Of a stretch of DNA of 61,358 bases, positions 45,243-53,280 are shown one piece after another. The notes under the pieces are model-generated. The model was not told the DNA's origin. It saw only the letters and a list, made by a program, of their open reading frames with translations, and did not search any database. The position numbers were made by a program, and so were the translations under genes. This DNA comes from Nocardia asiatica NBRC 100129 (lineage in GTDB: Bacteria; Actinomycetota; Actinomycetes; Mycobacteriales; Mycobacteriaceae), in NCBI RefSeq assembly GCF_000308415.1, contig NZ_BAFS01000065.1:1-61358 (forward strand), given 5' to 3'. How positions within the stretch are numbered: the stretch's first letter is position 1; every line of letters starts with the position of its first letter.

Positions 45243-46560
45243 CGTCGAATTCGCCCAGCACCGGTACGACCGCTGTCACAGCGGACGGGATGGTCACGCC
45301 GAGCTGTCCGTCGCGCGGCTTGTGCTCGTGGTCGTTGCCACCGGGCGGCGGAGCGGGCGGCAGCACCATGCCGCCGGTGTGACCCGGCTGGCCGGGGTGG
45401 TCGGGGCGCCCGGCGGGGGCCGGCGGCGTGGAGTCGGCGAACGGCGCGGACCCGGGAACGGGCCTGCTTTCCGGCCTGGGCGCCTCCGGGCGGGCGGCGG
45501 GCGCGGAATTGCCGGGCGGATTCCCCGAACCGGGGCCGGCGGACGACGGCTTGTGGTCGGACGAGCCGCCGAAGTCGAACAGCTTCGAGGAGTTCTTCGA
45601 ATCGTCGCCACTCGTGCCCGAGTTGGTGGTGGAGCCGGGATTGATCAGTTCCGGGATCGCCTTGTCCGCTGCCGCCGCGACCGTGTCGATGCCGTGGATG
45701 CCGACCTCGGCGATCTTGTCGATGATGTGCGTGCCGATGTCGACGCCCGCGTTGATGGCCGTGGTGCCGAGCTGCACGCCCGCGGAGATCAGCGCCTGCT
45801 GCAACTGCAGCTGGGCGGCCATGGCCGGATCCATGGGCTGCGTGGTGGCAGGCGTCGAGGCGCCGGGCGTGACCGTGCCGGGTGTGGCGGTGCCGGGCGT
45901 GACTTGCGCCGTGCCACCGGAGTGGGCGGCCTGACTCTGGCTCACGCCGGACGGCGAGGTGACCGTGAGCGGGCCCATCTCGTCGAGTTTACGGGTGTGG
46001 TCGTTCATTTCGGTGCGGGCGACCGTGACGGTGGTGAGCGCGTCGCGCAGCGCCTGGCTGGCGCGGGCGATGACGGCGTCGGTCTCCGGCGCCGAACTCG
46101 CGTTGTCCAGGATCTCCCGGGCGTCGCGGCGGAAGTCGGCGATGATCTGGTCGACGCGCCGCGCCGCGCGCCCGGAGGTGGCGTGCGCGTCGGCGAGGAC
46201 GGACAGATAGGCGGGCCCGCGATCGGAGATGTCGCCGATCTCGGTCTGCGTGGTGCGCAGCGCGGGCACCGCGGCGTCGGCGGCGCGGGAGGTCCAGGTC
46301 GACTCCAGCGCGTGCAGACCTTCCCTGTGCGGCGCTTCGGTGTCCGCGACCTGCGCGGACGCGGCGGAAAGCGCGCCGGTCGCGGCGGCGCTCGGCACGC
46401 CGACGCCGGTGCCGAGCGAGGAGCGCAAGGTCAGCAGCGGGCGCACCAGCGCGGCGACGATCGGGGGATCGACGCCCGGTTCGGTGCTCTGCGGCCGGGT
46501 GGCCTCGGCGGCGGGCTGGGTGGCGTGCGCGCGTTTGCGCAGTCCCATCAGGCTTCTCAT
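45229..46560 (-). CDS. EspA/PPE-like type VII-associated protein
   Basis: Protein of 443 aa with a helical N-terminal half (residues 30-230, with RAADAAVPALRTTQTEIGDISDRGPAYLSVL), a hydrophobic middle stretch (QLQLQQALISAGVQLGTTAINAGVDIG) and a Pro/Gly/Ser-rich tail of about 130 residues. No WxG is seen, but the coupling to an EspC-like gene (4-bp overlap) parallels espA-espC pairs, and helical bundles with disordered tails are typical of ESX substrates. ATG 46560. Exact function unknown. Confidence 0.65.
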   Translation of the reverse strand: MRSLMGLRKRAHATQPAAEATRPQSTEPGVDPPIVAALVRPLLTLRSSLGTGVGVPSAAATGALSAASAQVADTEAPHREGLHALESTWTSRAADAAVPALRTTQTEIGDISDRGPAYLSVLADAHATSGRAARRVDQIIADFRRDAREILDNASSAPETDAVIARASQALRDALTTVTVARTEMNDHTRKLDEMGPLTVTSPSGVSQSQAAHSGGTAQVTPGTATPGTVTPGASTPATTQPMDPAMAAQLQLQQALISAGVQLGTTAINAGVDIGTHIIDKIAEVGIHGIDTVAAAADKAIPELINPGSTTNSGTSGDDSKNSSKLFDFGGSSDHKPSSAGPGSGNPPGNSAPAARPEAPRPESRPVPGSAPFADSTPPAPAGRPDHPGQPGHTGGMVLPPAPPPGGNDHEHKPRDGQLGVTIPSAVTAVVPVLGEFDDDTP

Positions 46561-46880
46561 GCCAGTGCCTCCCCGGAGCGGGTGATCGCGGCAGCCGTCG
46601 TGGCGTCCACGTCCTGGGCGTCCTCGCGGTAGTCCCGCAGCACCCGGCCGTAGGCGTCGACCAGCTGCCCCGCGGTCGACAACGCTTGCGCGTGTTCGGA
46701 GACCGCGGCGGAGAAGCGCGCCGCGAACTCCGCGCCGACGAGCCCGAGATCGGCGGCCAGCCGGTCCGGATCCACCGCGCCGGAGGCGACCGTGGCCGCC
46801 GACGCCAATTGTTTCGATACCGCGTCCGCTATCGCGGTGTAGGCGGCCACCGCCGCCGGGTCGAGCCTGAGCGTGTCCAC
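46557..46880 (-). CDS. EspC-like type VII secretion target
   Basis: Small helical protein (107 aa). LRLDPAAVAAYTAIADAVSKQLASAAT and FAARFSAAVSEHAQALSTAGQLVDAYGRVLRDYREDAQDVD form a helix-turn-helix of the EspC/DUF2580 (ESX-target) type. The C-terminal region has tyrosines where the secretion motif YxxxD/E is expected, but neither has D/E at +4. GTG 46880 follows GGAGGGG. First gene of a three-gene operon overlapping by 4 and 14 bp; no ESX core genes (EccB/C/D, MycP) are in the window. Confidence 0.75.
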   Translation of the reverse strand: MDTLRLDPAAVAAYTAIADAVSKQLASAATVASGAVDPDRLAADLGLVGAEFAARFSAAVSEHAQALSTAGQLVDAYGRVLRDYREDAQDVDATTAAAITRSGEALA

Positions 46881-47173
46881 TGTTCCCCTCCCGGATCCCA
46901 GTCTGTCGCTGCCGCGCCAAGATTCACCGCCAAGAGTACTGTGCCGGAGGGCCGCTGTGCGCCCGATCCTCGGTGGTCTGTTCCCGGCGAACGCCGCCCC
47001 TGCGCGTCTGCGCTGCCCACCGCCCGGCCCGTCCGAGTCTTCCCCGTCCCCGGGCGTAGTGCCGGGCAGGGCGCCGACGGCCCTGTTCACGAGCCCTCCT
47101 CGGCCCCGGGGCCGATCGTGCGCACCAGCCGCCACCTGAGCGAATGCCCGCGTGTCGAGATTGTTATGCGGAA

Positions 47174-47230
47174 CAACAAATCACCTGTTGTGCCCTGTGT
47201 CACAGTCCAATATGTTGCTGTGAACAACAT
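47174..47230 (+). promoter_or_regulatory. xyl promoter with two inverted-repeat operators
   Basis: TTGTGC (47188-47193), 17 bp, TATGTT (47211-47216) is a strong promoter. Site 1 CAACA-N7-TGTTG (47174-47190) touches the -35; site 2 ATGTTG-N7-CAACAT (47212-47230) covers the -10 and start. CTGTG-T-CACAG (47195-47205) in the spacer is a further dyad, CRP/GlxR-like. ROK repressors bind dyads of this size, so the ROK protein encoded at 50477 is the likely ligand. Confidence 0.72.
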
Positions 47231-47244
47231 TCGCTCCACTCCGA

Positions 47245-47270
47245 CCGGCCCGGGACCTGTCCCGGGCCGG
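47245..47270 (+). promoter_or_regulatory. Perfect 11-bp hairpin just before the xylF ribosome site
   Basis: CCGGCCCGGGA-CCTG-TCCCGGGCCGG is a perfect stem with a 4-nt loop, 4 bp upstream of the GAAAGG ribosome site. It lies in the transcribed leader and may limit translation or terminate part of transcription. Confidence 0.6.
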
Positions 47271-47287
47271 TGATGAAAGGCCCACTC

Positions 47288-48367
47288 ATGCGTAAGGGCA
47301 TGTTCAGCGCCGCGGCGCTGTCGTTCGCGTTATTCGCCGCCACGCTCACCGCTTGTGGCGACGACTCCGCGGACTCCGGCGGCAAGACCCAGATCGGCGT
47401 GATCCTCCCGGACAGCAAGACCTCCGCTCGCTGGGAGACGGCGGACCGCAAGTACTTGCAGCAGGCGTTCGATGCCGCGGGCGTCAAGGCCGATATCCAG
47501 AACGCCCAGGGCGACAAGAACGCCTTCCAGACCATCGCCGACCAGATGATCACCAACGGCGCCGCCGTGCTGGTGATGACCAACCTGGACAGCGGCACCG
47601 GCAAAGCCGTGATCCAGAAGGCGAAAGCGCAGGGCGTCACGGTGATCGACTACGACCGGCTGACCCTCGGCGGCGGCGCCCAGTACTACGTCTCCTTCGA
47701 CAACGTGAAGGTCGGCAGCCTGCTCGGTGAGGGCGTCGCGCAGTGCCTGAGCGACCGCGGTGCCGTCCGCCCGGTGGTCGCCTACCTCAACGGCGGACCC
47801 ACCGACAACAACGCCACCCTGTTGAAGACCGGCTACGACGGGGTGCTGCGGCCACGGTTCGACGCGGGCCGGTACGTCAAGGGGCCCGACCAGGCGGTCC
47901 CGGAGTGGGACAACACCAAGGCGGGCACGATCTTCGAGCAGATGCTCACCGGCCGGCCGGACATCGGCGGCGTCGTCGCGGCCAACGACGGATTGGCCAA
48001 CGCCGCGATCGCGGTGCTGAAGAAGCAGAAGCTGAACGGTCAGGTGCCGGTCAGCGGCCAGGACGCCACGGTGCAGGGCCTGCAGAACGTGCTGGCGGGC
48101 GATCAGTGCATGACCGTCTACAAGGCGATCCGGAAAGAGGCGGAGGCGACCGCGAACCTCGCGGTGGCGCTGGTGAAGGGGGAGCGGGGCACGACCAACG
48201 GCGCGGTGCGCGATCCGGAGTCCCAGGCCGACGTGCCGTCGGTGCTGCTCGAGCCGAAGGCGATCTACCCGCGCGACGTCAAGGACGTGGTGGCCGACGG
48301 CTATGTCGGCAAGGCCGAGCTGTGCGCCGGCGAGTTCGCGAAACTCTGCGCGGACAACGGGATCTGA
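47288..48367 (+). CDS. xylF: XylF-like sugar-binding lipoprotein
   Basis: ABC sugar-binding protein (359 aa): signal peptide FSAAALSFALFAATL with lipobox LTAC (Cys about 22), then a periplasmic-binding type 1 fold. QIGVILPDSKTSARWETADRKYL, DYDRLTLGGGAQYYVSFDN and GQDATVQGLQNVLAG are the blocks of D-xylose-binding XylF. ATG 47288 has GAAAGG 7 nt upstream. First gene of a sugar-uptake operon. Xylose is the best guess for the sugar; other pentoses cannot be excluded from sequence alone. Confidence 0.85.
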   Translation: MRKGMFSAAALSFALFAATLTACGDDSADSGGKTQIGVILPDSKTSARWETADRKYLQQAFDAAGVKADIQNAQGDKNAFQTIADQMITNGAAVLVMTNLDSGTGKAVIQKAKAQGVTVIDYDRLTLGGGAQYYVSFDNVKVGSLLGEGVAQCLSDRGAVRPVVAYLNGGPTDNNATLLKTGYDGVLRPRFDAGRYVKGPDQAVPEWDNTKAGTIFEQMLTGRPDIGGVVAANDGLANAAIAVLKKQKLNGQVPVSGQDATVQGLQNVLAGDQCMTVYKAIRKEAEATANLAVALVKGERGTTNGAVRDPESQADVPSVLLEPKAIYPRDVKDVVADGYVGKAELCAGEFAKLCADNGI

Positions 48368-48437
48368 TATCGCACGCCCCTTCCGCGGTTCGATGAGGGG
48401 ATTGCGGAAGGGGCTCCATTCCTTCGGAGGAGTACCC

Positions 48438-49211
48438 ATGTCCGAACTGCCGGTCATCGAATTACGCGGAGTAGAGAAGAGTTTCGGCCCGGTCCACGTC
48501 CTGCACGAGGTCGCTTTCAGCGCCTATCCCGGCGAGGTGACCGCTCTCGTCGGCGACAACGGGGCGGGCAAGTCGACGCTGGTCAAATGCATCGGCGGCA
48601 CCCACCCGATCGACGCGGGCGAATTCCTCTTCGAGGGCGCGCCGGTGCAGGTGCACAGCCCGCGCGACGCGGCTGCGCTCGGGATCGAGATCGTCTATCA
48701 GGATCTCGCGCTCTGCGACAACCTGGATATCGTCCAGAACATGTTCCTCGGCCGGGAACGCAGGCGCGGCCTCGTGCTCGACGAATACGCGATGGAGGAA
48801 CTGGCCGGAAAGACGCTGGCGAGCCTGTCGGTGCGCACGGTCAAGTCGGTGCGGCAGCAGGTTTCCAGCCTGTCCGGCGGCCAGCGCCAGACGGTGGCCA
48901 TCGCGAAAGCCGTGCTGTGGAACAGCAAGGTGGTGATCCTCGACGAGCCGACGGCCGCGCTGGGCGTCGCGCAGACCCAGCAGGTGCTCGAACTGGTCCG
49001 CAGACTCGCCGACCAGGGTCTGGCGGTGGTGCTGATCTCGCACAACATGAACGACGTCTTCGCGGTGTCCGACCGGATCGCCGCGCTCTACCTCGGCCGG
49101 ATGGCGGCGCAGGTCCGCACCTCCGACGTGACGCACGCGCAGGTGGTCGAACTGATCACGGCGGGCCGCAGCGGGGCGCTCGGACTCGAACCGAGCGGAG
49201 TCCTCCGATGA
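48438..49211 (+). CDS. xylG: Single-domain ABC ATPase of a xylose-type importer
   Basis: ATPase of 257 aa: Walker A GDNGAGKST, Q-loop VYQDLALCDN, signature LSGGQRQ, Walker B VVILDEPTAALG and H-loop LISHNMND. E. coli XylG has two fused ATPase domains (about 510 aa); this protein has one, so it should dimerise. ATG 48438 has GGAGGAG upstream. It overlaps the permease start by 4 bp. It lies between XylF-like and XylH-like genes. Confidence 0.88.
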   Translation: MSELPVIELRGVEKSFGPVHVLHEVAFSAYPGEVTALVGDNGAGKSTLVKCIGGTHPIDAGEFLFEGAPVQVHSPRDAAALGIEIVYQDLALCDNLDIVQNMFLGRERRRGLVLDEYAMEELAGKTLASLSVRTVKSVRQQVSSLSGGQRQTVAIAKAVLWNSKVVILDEPTAALGVAQTQQVLELVRRLADQGLAVVLISHNMNDVFAVSDRIAALYLGRMAAQVRTSDVTHAQVVELITAGRSGALGLEPSGVLR

Positions 49212-50446
49212 CCGCGGTGGCCACCCAGCGGCGACCGGCGGCCGCGCCGGTGACCGATCTGGTGAGCGATTACGTCGGCCGGGTGCGCGGCGGCGACATG
49301 GGGGCGCTGCCCTCGGTGATCGCACTCGTCGTGCTCTCGGTGATCTTCTGGGCGGCGCGCCCGGTCTTCATGTCCGAGGCCAACTTCGCCAATCTGTTCA
49401 CGCAGGGCGCGGCGATCGCGGTGATCGCGATGGGACTGATCTTCGTGCTGCTGCTGGGCGAGATCGACCTGTCGGCGGGGTTCACCAGCGGTGTCTGCGC
49501 GGCCGTGCTGGCCGTGCTGCTCACCGACAAAGGATGGCCGTGGTATCTGGCGGTGCTGGTCGCGCTGCTCACCGGCGTCGGGATCGGACTGGTGATCGGC
49601 ACGGTCGTGGTGCAGATCGGGATACCGTCGTTCGTGGTGACGCTGGCGGCGTTCCTCGCGCTACAGGGCGTCGCGCTGAAGATCATGGACAACGGGCGCA
49701 ACATCGCCATCCGCGACGAGACGATCGTCGCGATAGCGAACAAGAACGTGCCGCCGCCGATCGGCTGGGCGCTGTACGCGGTGCTGATCGCCGGTTTCGC
49801 GCTCGTCCAGTACCGGAAGTTGCGGGCGCGCAGGAAACTCGGGCTCACCGGCGCGACGGCGCGCACAGTCGTGATACGGGTGGGGCTGCTCGCGCTCGTG
49901 GCCGGCGCGGCGGTGCTGGTGCTCAACGGCGAGCGCAGCCGCAATCCCGCGTTGCACTCGCTGGCGGGAATGCCCATCGTGGTCCCGCTGATCGTGGCCC
50001 TGTTGCTGCTGTGGACGTTCGTGCTGGACCGCACCGCGTTCGGCAGGCACATCTACGCGGTCGGCGGCAACGCCGAGGCCGCCCGGCGCGCGGGCATCGC
50101 GGTGGCCCGCGTGAAGATCACCGCCTTCGTGCTGTGTTCGACGATGGCGGCGGTGGGCGGGCTGATCGCGGCCTCGCGCGCGAATTCCGTCGATCCGAAC
50201 ACCGGCGGCAGCGACGTGCTGCTCACGGCGGTCGGCGCGGCGGTGATCGGCGGCACCAGCCTGTTCGGCGGTCGCGGGCGGATGCTGGACGCGGTGCTCG
50301 GCGCCGCGGTGGTCGCGGTGATCAACAATGGGATGGGGCTGATGGGCTACAGCGCGGGCACGAAATTCGTTGTGACAGGATTTGTGCTGCTCTTGGCCGC
50401 CGGAGTGGACGCGCTGTCGCGCAAGCGTGCGCTCCGGAATCGATGA
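49208..50446 (+). CDS. xylH: XylH-like sugar ABC permease
   Basis: Permease of 412 aa with about ten to twelve helices and the BPD_transp_2 fold of ribose/xylose importers. GLIFVLLLGEIDLSAGFTSGVCAAV and AVGAAVIGGTSLFGGRGRMLDAVLGA are family blocks; GRHIYAVGGNAEAARRAGI contacts the ATPase. ATG 49208 overlaps the ATPase gene (ATGA). The last transporter gene of the operon; the ROK repressor starts 30 bp downstream. Confidence 0.9.
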   Translation: MTAVATQRRPAAAPVTDLVSDYVGRVRGGDMGALPSVIALVVLSVIFWAARPVFMSEANFANLFTQGAAIAVIAMGLIFVLLLGEIDLSAGFTSGVCAAVLAVLLTDKGWPWYLAVLVALLTGVGIGLVIGTVVVQIGIPSFVVTLAAFLALQGVALKIMDNGRNIAIRDETIVAIANKNVPPPIGWALYAVLIAGFALVQYRKLRARRKLGLTGATARTVVIRVGLLALVAGAAVLVLNGERSRNPALHSLAGMPIVVPLIVALLLLWTFVLDRTAFGRHIYAVGGNAEAARRAGIAVARVKITAFVLCSTMAAVGGLIAASRANSVDPNTGGSDVLLTAVGAAVIGGTSLFGGRGRMLDAVLGAAVVAVINNGMGLMGYSAGTKFVVTGFVLLLAAGVDALSRKRALRNR

Positions 50447-50476
50447 ATCCCCCGCCCCGTGACGAAAGCCCGGTGA

Positions 50477-51685
50477 ATGCGAGCAGCACCTTCTCCCGAG
50501 GAGATCCGCACGCGCAACCTCGCCGCGCTGCTGCGGAACGTCCACCGTGACGGGGCGGTGTCGCGCGCCACGCTCGCCGAGCGAATGGGATTGAACCGCA
50601 GCACGATCCTCGCGCTCACCACCGACCTGGCGGCCGCCGGCCTGGTGAGCGAGGAACTGCCCGGCCAGACCGGCCGGGCGGGCAGGCCCTCGCTGGTGGT
50701 GCGGCCGCGGTCGGAACGGGTGTACGTCGTCGCGCTGGACGTCAGCGCGGACCGCCTCGCCGCCGCGCGGGTCGGGCTGGGCGGCTCGGTGCTCGATCGC
50801 ACCGAGACCACCCGTCCGCGCGGCGCGTTCGACCCCGAGGACGTGATCGCCGCTCTGGTGACCATGGCGCGGGCGATGATCGCCGCCGCGGCGCCGGACG
50901 CGGTGTGCGTGGGGGTGGGTGTCGCGTTCTGCGGCATGGTCCGCGAGGAGGACGGCGTGGTGCGGTACGGGCCGAACCTGGGCTGGGTGGACGTCGCCTT
51001 CGGCGCCGAGATGACCAGGGAACTCGATCTCGGACTTCGGGTCGCGGTGGGCAACAACGCCAATCTCGGCGCGCTGGCCGAACGCGAACGCGGTGTGGGC
51101 GTCGGCTTGGCGAACCTGATCTACCTGCACGGCGACGTCGGCATCGGCGGCGGCATCATCGTCAACGGCGAGTTGCTCGGCGGTGAAGGCGGTTACGGCG
51201 GGGAAGTGGGGCACATGATCGTGCATCCGGGTGGGCGGCCCTGCGCCTGCGGTTCCCGGGGCTGCCTCGAGGCCGAGGCGGGCGAACTCGGGTTGATCGC
51301 GGCGGCGGGACGCAGCGATCCGCCCGGGCAGGCGGCGGTCGACGCGATCGTCGACGCGGCGGCCCGCGGCGACACCACGGCACGGGACGCGTTGCACCAG
51401 GTCGGCGAATGGCTCGGATACGGCGTCGCCAATCTGGTGAACGTCTTCAATCCGTCGGTGGTGGTGTTCGGCGGGGTGCTGCGGGAGATTTATCTGGGGT
51501 CGGCGGCGCAGGTGCGCAGCCGCGTTGCGATCAACGGCCTGCAAGCCGTCCGCGAACGGGTTCGCCTGCGTACCAGCGCGCTCGGCGGCGACGCGACGCT
51601 GATCGGCGCCGCGGAACTGGCCTTCACCGACGTGCTCACCGACCCGTTGCACACGTTGTCGCGGACCTCCGCAGCGCGCGCCTGA
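50477..51685 (+). CDS. ROK-family repressor (XylR/NagC type)
   Basis: ROK protein of 402 aa: N-terminal winged HTH (LRNVHRDGAVSRATLAERMGLNRSTILALTTDLAAAGLV), then an inactive-kinase-like sugar-binding domain. The ROK zinc motif GHMIVHPGGRPCACGSRGCLEAEA is complete, with three cysteines. It most likely binds the two dyads at 47174-47230 and releases them when the sugar is present. Distance to xylH is 30 bp, so it is co-transcribed and feeds back on the operon. ATG 50477, weak ribosome site. Confidence 0.9.
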   Translation: MRAAPSPEEIRTRNLAALLRNVHRDGAVSRATLAERMGLNRSTILALTTDLAAAGLVSEELPGQTGRAGRPSLVVRPRSERVYVVALDVSADRLAAARVGLGGSVLDRTETTRPRGAFDPEDVIAALVTMARAMIAAAAPDAVCVGVGVAFCGMVREEDGVVRYGPNLGWVDVAFGAEMTRELDLGLRVAVGNNANLGALAERERGVGVGLANLIYLHGDVGIGGGIIVNGELLGGEGGYGGEVGHMIVHPGGRPCACGSRGCLEAEAGELGLIAAAGRSDPPGQAAVDAIVDAAARGDTTARDALHQVGEWLGYGVANLVNVFNPSVVVFGGVLREIYLGSAAQVRSRVAINGLQAVRERVRLRTSALGGDATLIGAAELAFTDVLTDPLHTLSRTSAARA

Positions 51686-51803
51686 CGAAAGGCGGCGTCG
51701 GCCGGTGAGGCGCGCGGTGCGACGAGAAAGCGTCCGCCGCCGATGATTTCGCCGAGAGCGGGCCACCCGTGATCCGGCCATCGCCGTCGGCGCGGCCGAA
51801 CGT

Positions 51804-53051
51804 TCAGGCGGCGTCTGCCGCGCTGAACTCCGACAGGTGCGCGGCGAGCAGTTGGACGCGCACCCGCTGTTCGGCGGTGGTTTCCTCGGGATGGTGGATC
51901 TCGATGCTCAGCCGGTCGTCGAAGGTGCTGATGATGATGGTGCCGCTCGGCTGCTGCAGCCGGTGCCCGGTCCTGTCCGGTTTGCCGAGCATGATCGAGC
52001 GAAAGTCGGTGACGCGCAGGTCGTCCGGGACCCGAGGTCTGCGCACGCGTCCCCAGTTGGTGGCGAGCACGATCCCCGGTGCGCGCGGCGGAGGGCCGGC
52101 AGCGATCTCGGGGATGTGCAGCGGGGTCTGTTGCACGAAACCCCTGTCGAGTCCGGCGCGCAGCGTGTCGCTGATGTCACGGGCCAGCTCCACGAGTGTC
52201 GCGCCGGTCCGCGGCGCGGGCACGAAATTCGCGAAGCCGAGTACGTTGGTGCCGTCGGTCGCCCCGATCGGCGGCCGCACCCGGGTGCGCAGGTCGACCG
52301 AGTAGGTGTAGACCAGGTCGGTCAGTGCCAATCCGCGCAGCTCGGCCTCGGTGAGCAGGATCGCGGCGGAGGCGAGGCCGTTGATCGTGGTGTGCTCTCG
52401 GTGTCCCAGCTCGACCAGCGCGGCGGTCTGCTCGCGGGTCATCCTGCATCGTGCCGTGCGGGGTAGGAGGTAGTCCAGGTCGTCCGGGCCGGTATAGACC
52501 TGGGCCACGCCCATCGGGCGGTGGGGCATCGCCGGTGTGTCGATCTTCCGTACGCCGCGCTCGCGCAGCAGGTCTTCCACCGAGTGTGGGAAACCGTGCG
52601 GCTCCAGCTCGGGCGTGCGGCCTCGGGCGAGGTCGGCATAGCACGACCACAGCTCGGCGAACACGGCCAGCGAATGATAGGCATCCGCGACGCTGTGGTG
52701 GGTCACCAAGGTGACCCCCGCGGTGGCGCCGTCGCGGACCACGCACAGCGAGCTGAGCGCTCTGCGCTGATCCAGCCGGGCACCGGTGAGCATTCGCTCG
52801 GGATCGCCGTCGGCGACCGTCATCTCCGCCGCGCCGTCCGGTGCTTCGAGCAGGAGGTGCCCGCCGCGCCCGTCCGGCTCCAGACGGGCGGCGAGGATCG
52901 GGCGGGAGCGAACCACGGCTTCGAACGCCGCCGACAGCGCGGCGAGATCCAACCGGCCGACGACCCGGACCGAATAGCCGACGAGGACTTCGCTATTGGC
53001 GAAGATCGCCTCGCTCGGCGCCAGCGGACGGATGACGGTTGCTGCGGTCAT
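51804..53051 (-). CDS. PapA5-like acyltransferase (condensation-domain fold)
   Basis: Acyltransferase of 415 aa with the catalytic HHxxxD motif in THHSVADAYHS (about 118-123). The fold is that of condensation domains and PapA proteins, which move acyl chains to lipid alcohols. VYTYSVDLRTRVRPPIGATDGTNVLGF resembles mycobacterial PapA5/phthiocerol transferases. No polyketide synthase or mmpL gene is beside it. ATG 53051 follows GGAGGAAG. Substrate lipid unknown. Confidence 0.85.
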   Translation of the reverse strand: MTAATVIRPLAPSEAIFANSEVLVGYSVRVVGRLDLAALSAAFEAVVRSRPILAARLEPDGRGGHLLLEAPDGAAEMTVADGDPERMLTGARLDQRRALSSLCVVRDGATAGVTLVTHHSVADAYHSLAVFAELWSCYADLARGRTPELEPHGFPHSVEDLLRERGVRKIDTPAMPHRPMGVAQVYTGPDDLDYLLPRTARCRMTREQTAALVELGHREHTTINGLASAAILLTEAELRGLALTDLVYTYSVDLRTRVRPPIGATDGTNVLGFANFVPAPRTGATLVELARDISDTLRAGLDRGFVQQTPLHIPEIAAGPPPRAPGIVLATNWGRVRRPRVPDDLRVTDFRSIMLGKPDRTGHRLQQPSGTIIISTFDDRLSIEIHHPEETTAEQRVRVQLLAAHLSEFSAADAA

Positions 53052-53238
53052 GTCGCTTCCTCCACCTGAGCCCTGTCCCAGAGGCTAGTCCGAAGCCCGG
53101 ACGCGCCAAACTCTTTCGGCAGCATCATCTGTGTCCTGTATCGGCGGATACGAGCCCGCCGTTTCGGGTTGTTGCCACACCGACACCTTGTCCACACCAG
53201 GCCCCTCGAACGTGGAGCCCGGCGTTAGCTGCCGCCCT

Positions 53239-53270
53239 TCTAGAGTGATACTCTAGAGCCTTGCTCTAGA
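53239..53270. promoter_or_regulatory. Two overlapping palindromes, TetR operators
   Basis: TCTAGAGT-GAT-ACTCTAGA (53239-53257) and TCTAGAGC-CTT-GCTCTAGA (53252-53270) are perfect palindromes that share the middle TCTAGA. They lie directly before the GGAGG of the crotonase gene. The TetR protein encoded 0.7 kb downstream is the expected ligand; side-by-side binding of two dimers is plausible. Confidence 0.8.
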
Positions 53271-53280
53271 GGAGGCTGCC

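Noticed and set aside
44250..46880. Complete ESX/type VII secretion locus
   Set aside because: Only substrate-like and accessory genes are present; no EccC ATPase, EccB/D/E or mycosin was found.
49661..51781. A minus-strand frame of 706 codons
   Set aside because: Antisense to xylH and the ROK gene; composition and lack of motifs mark it as a shadow.
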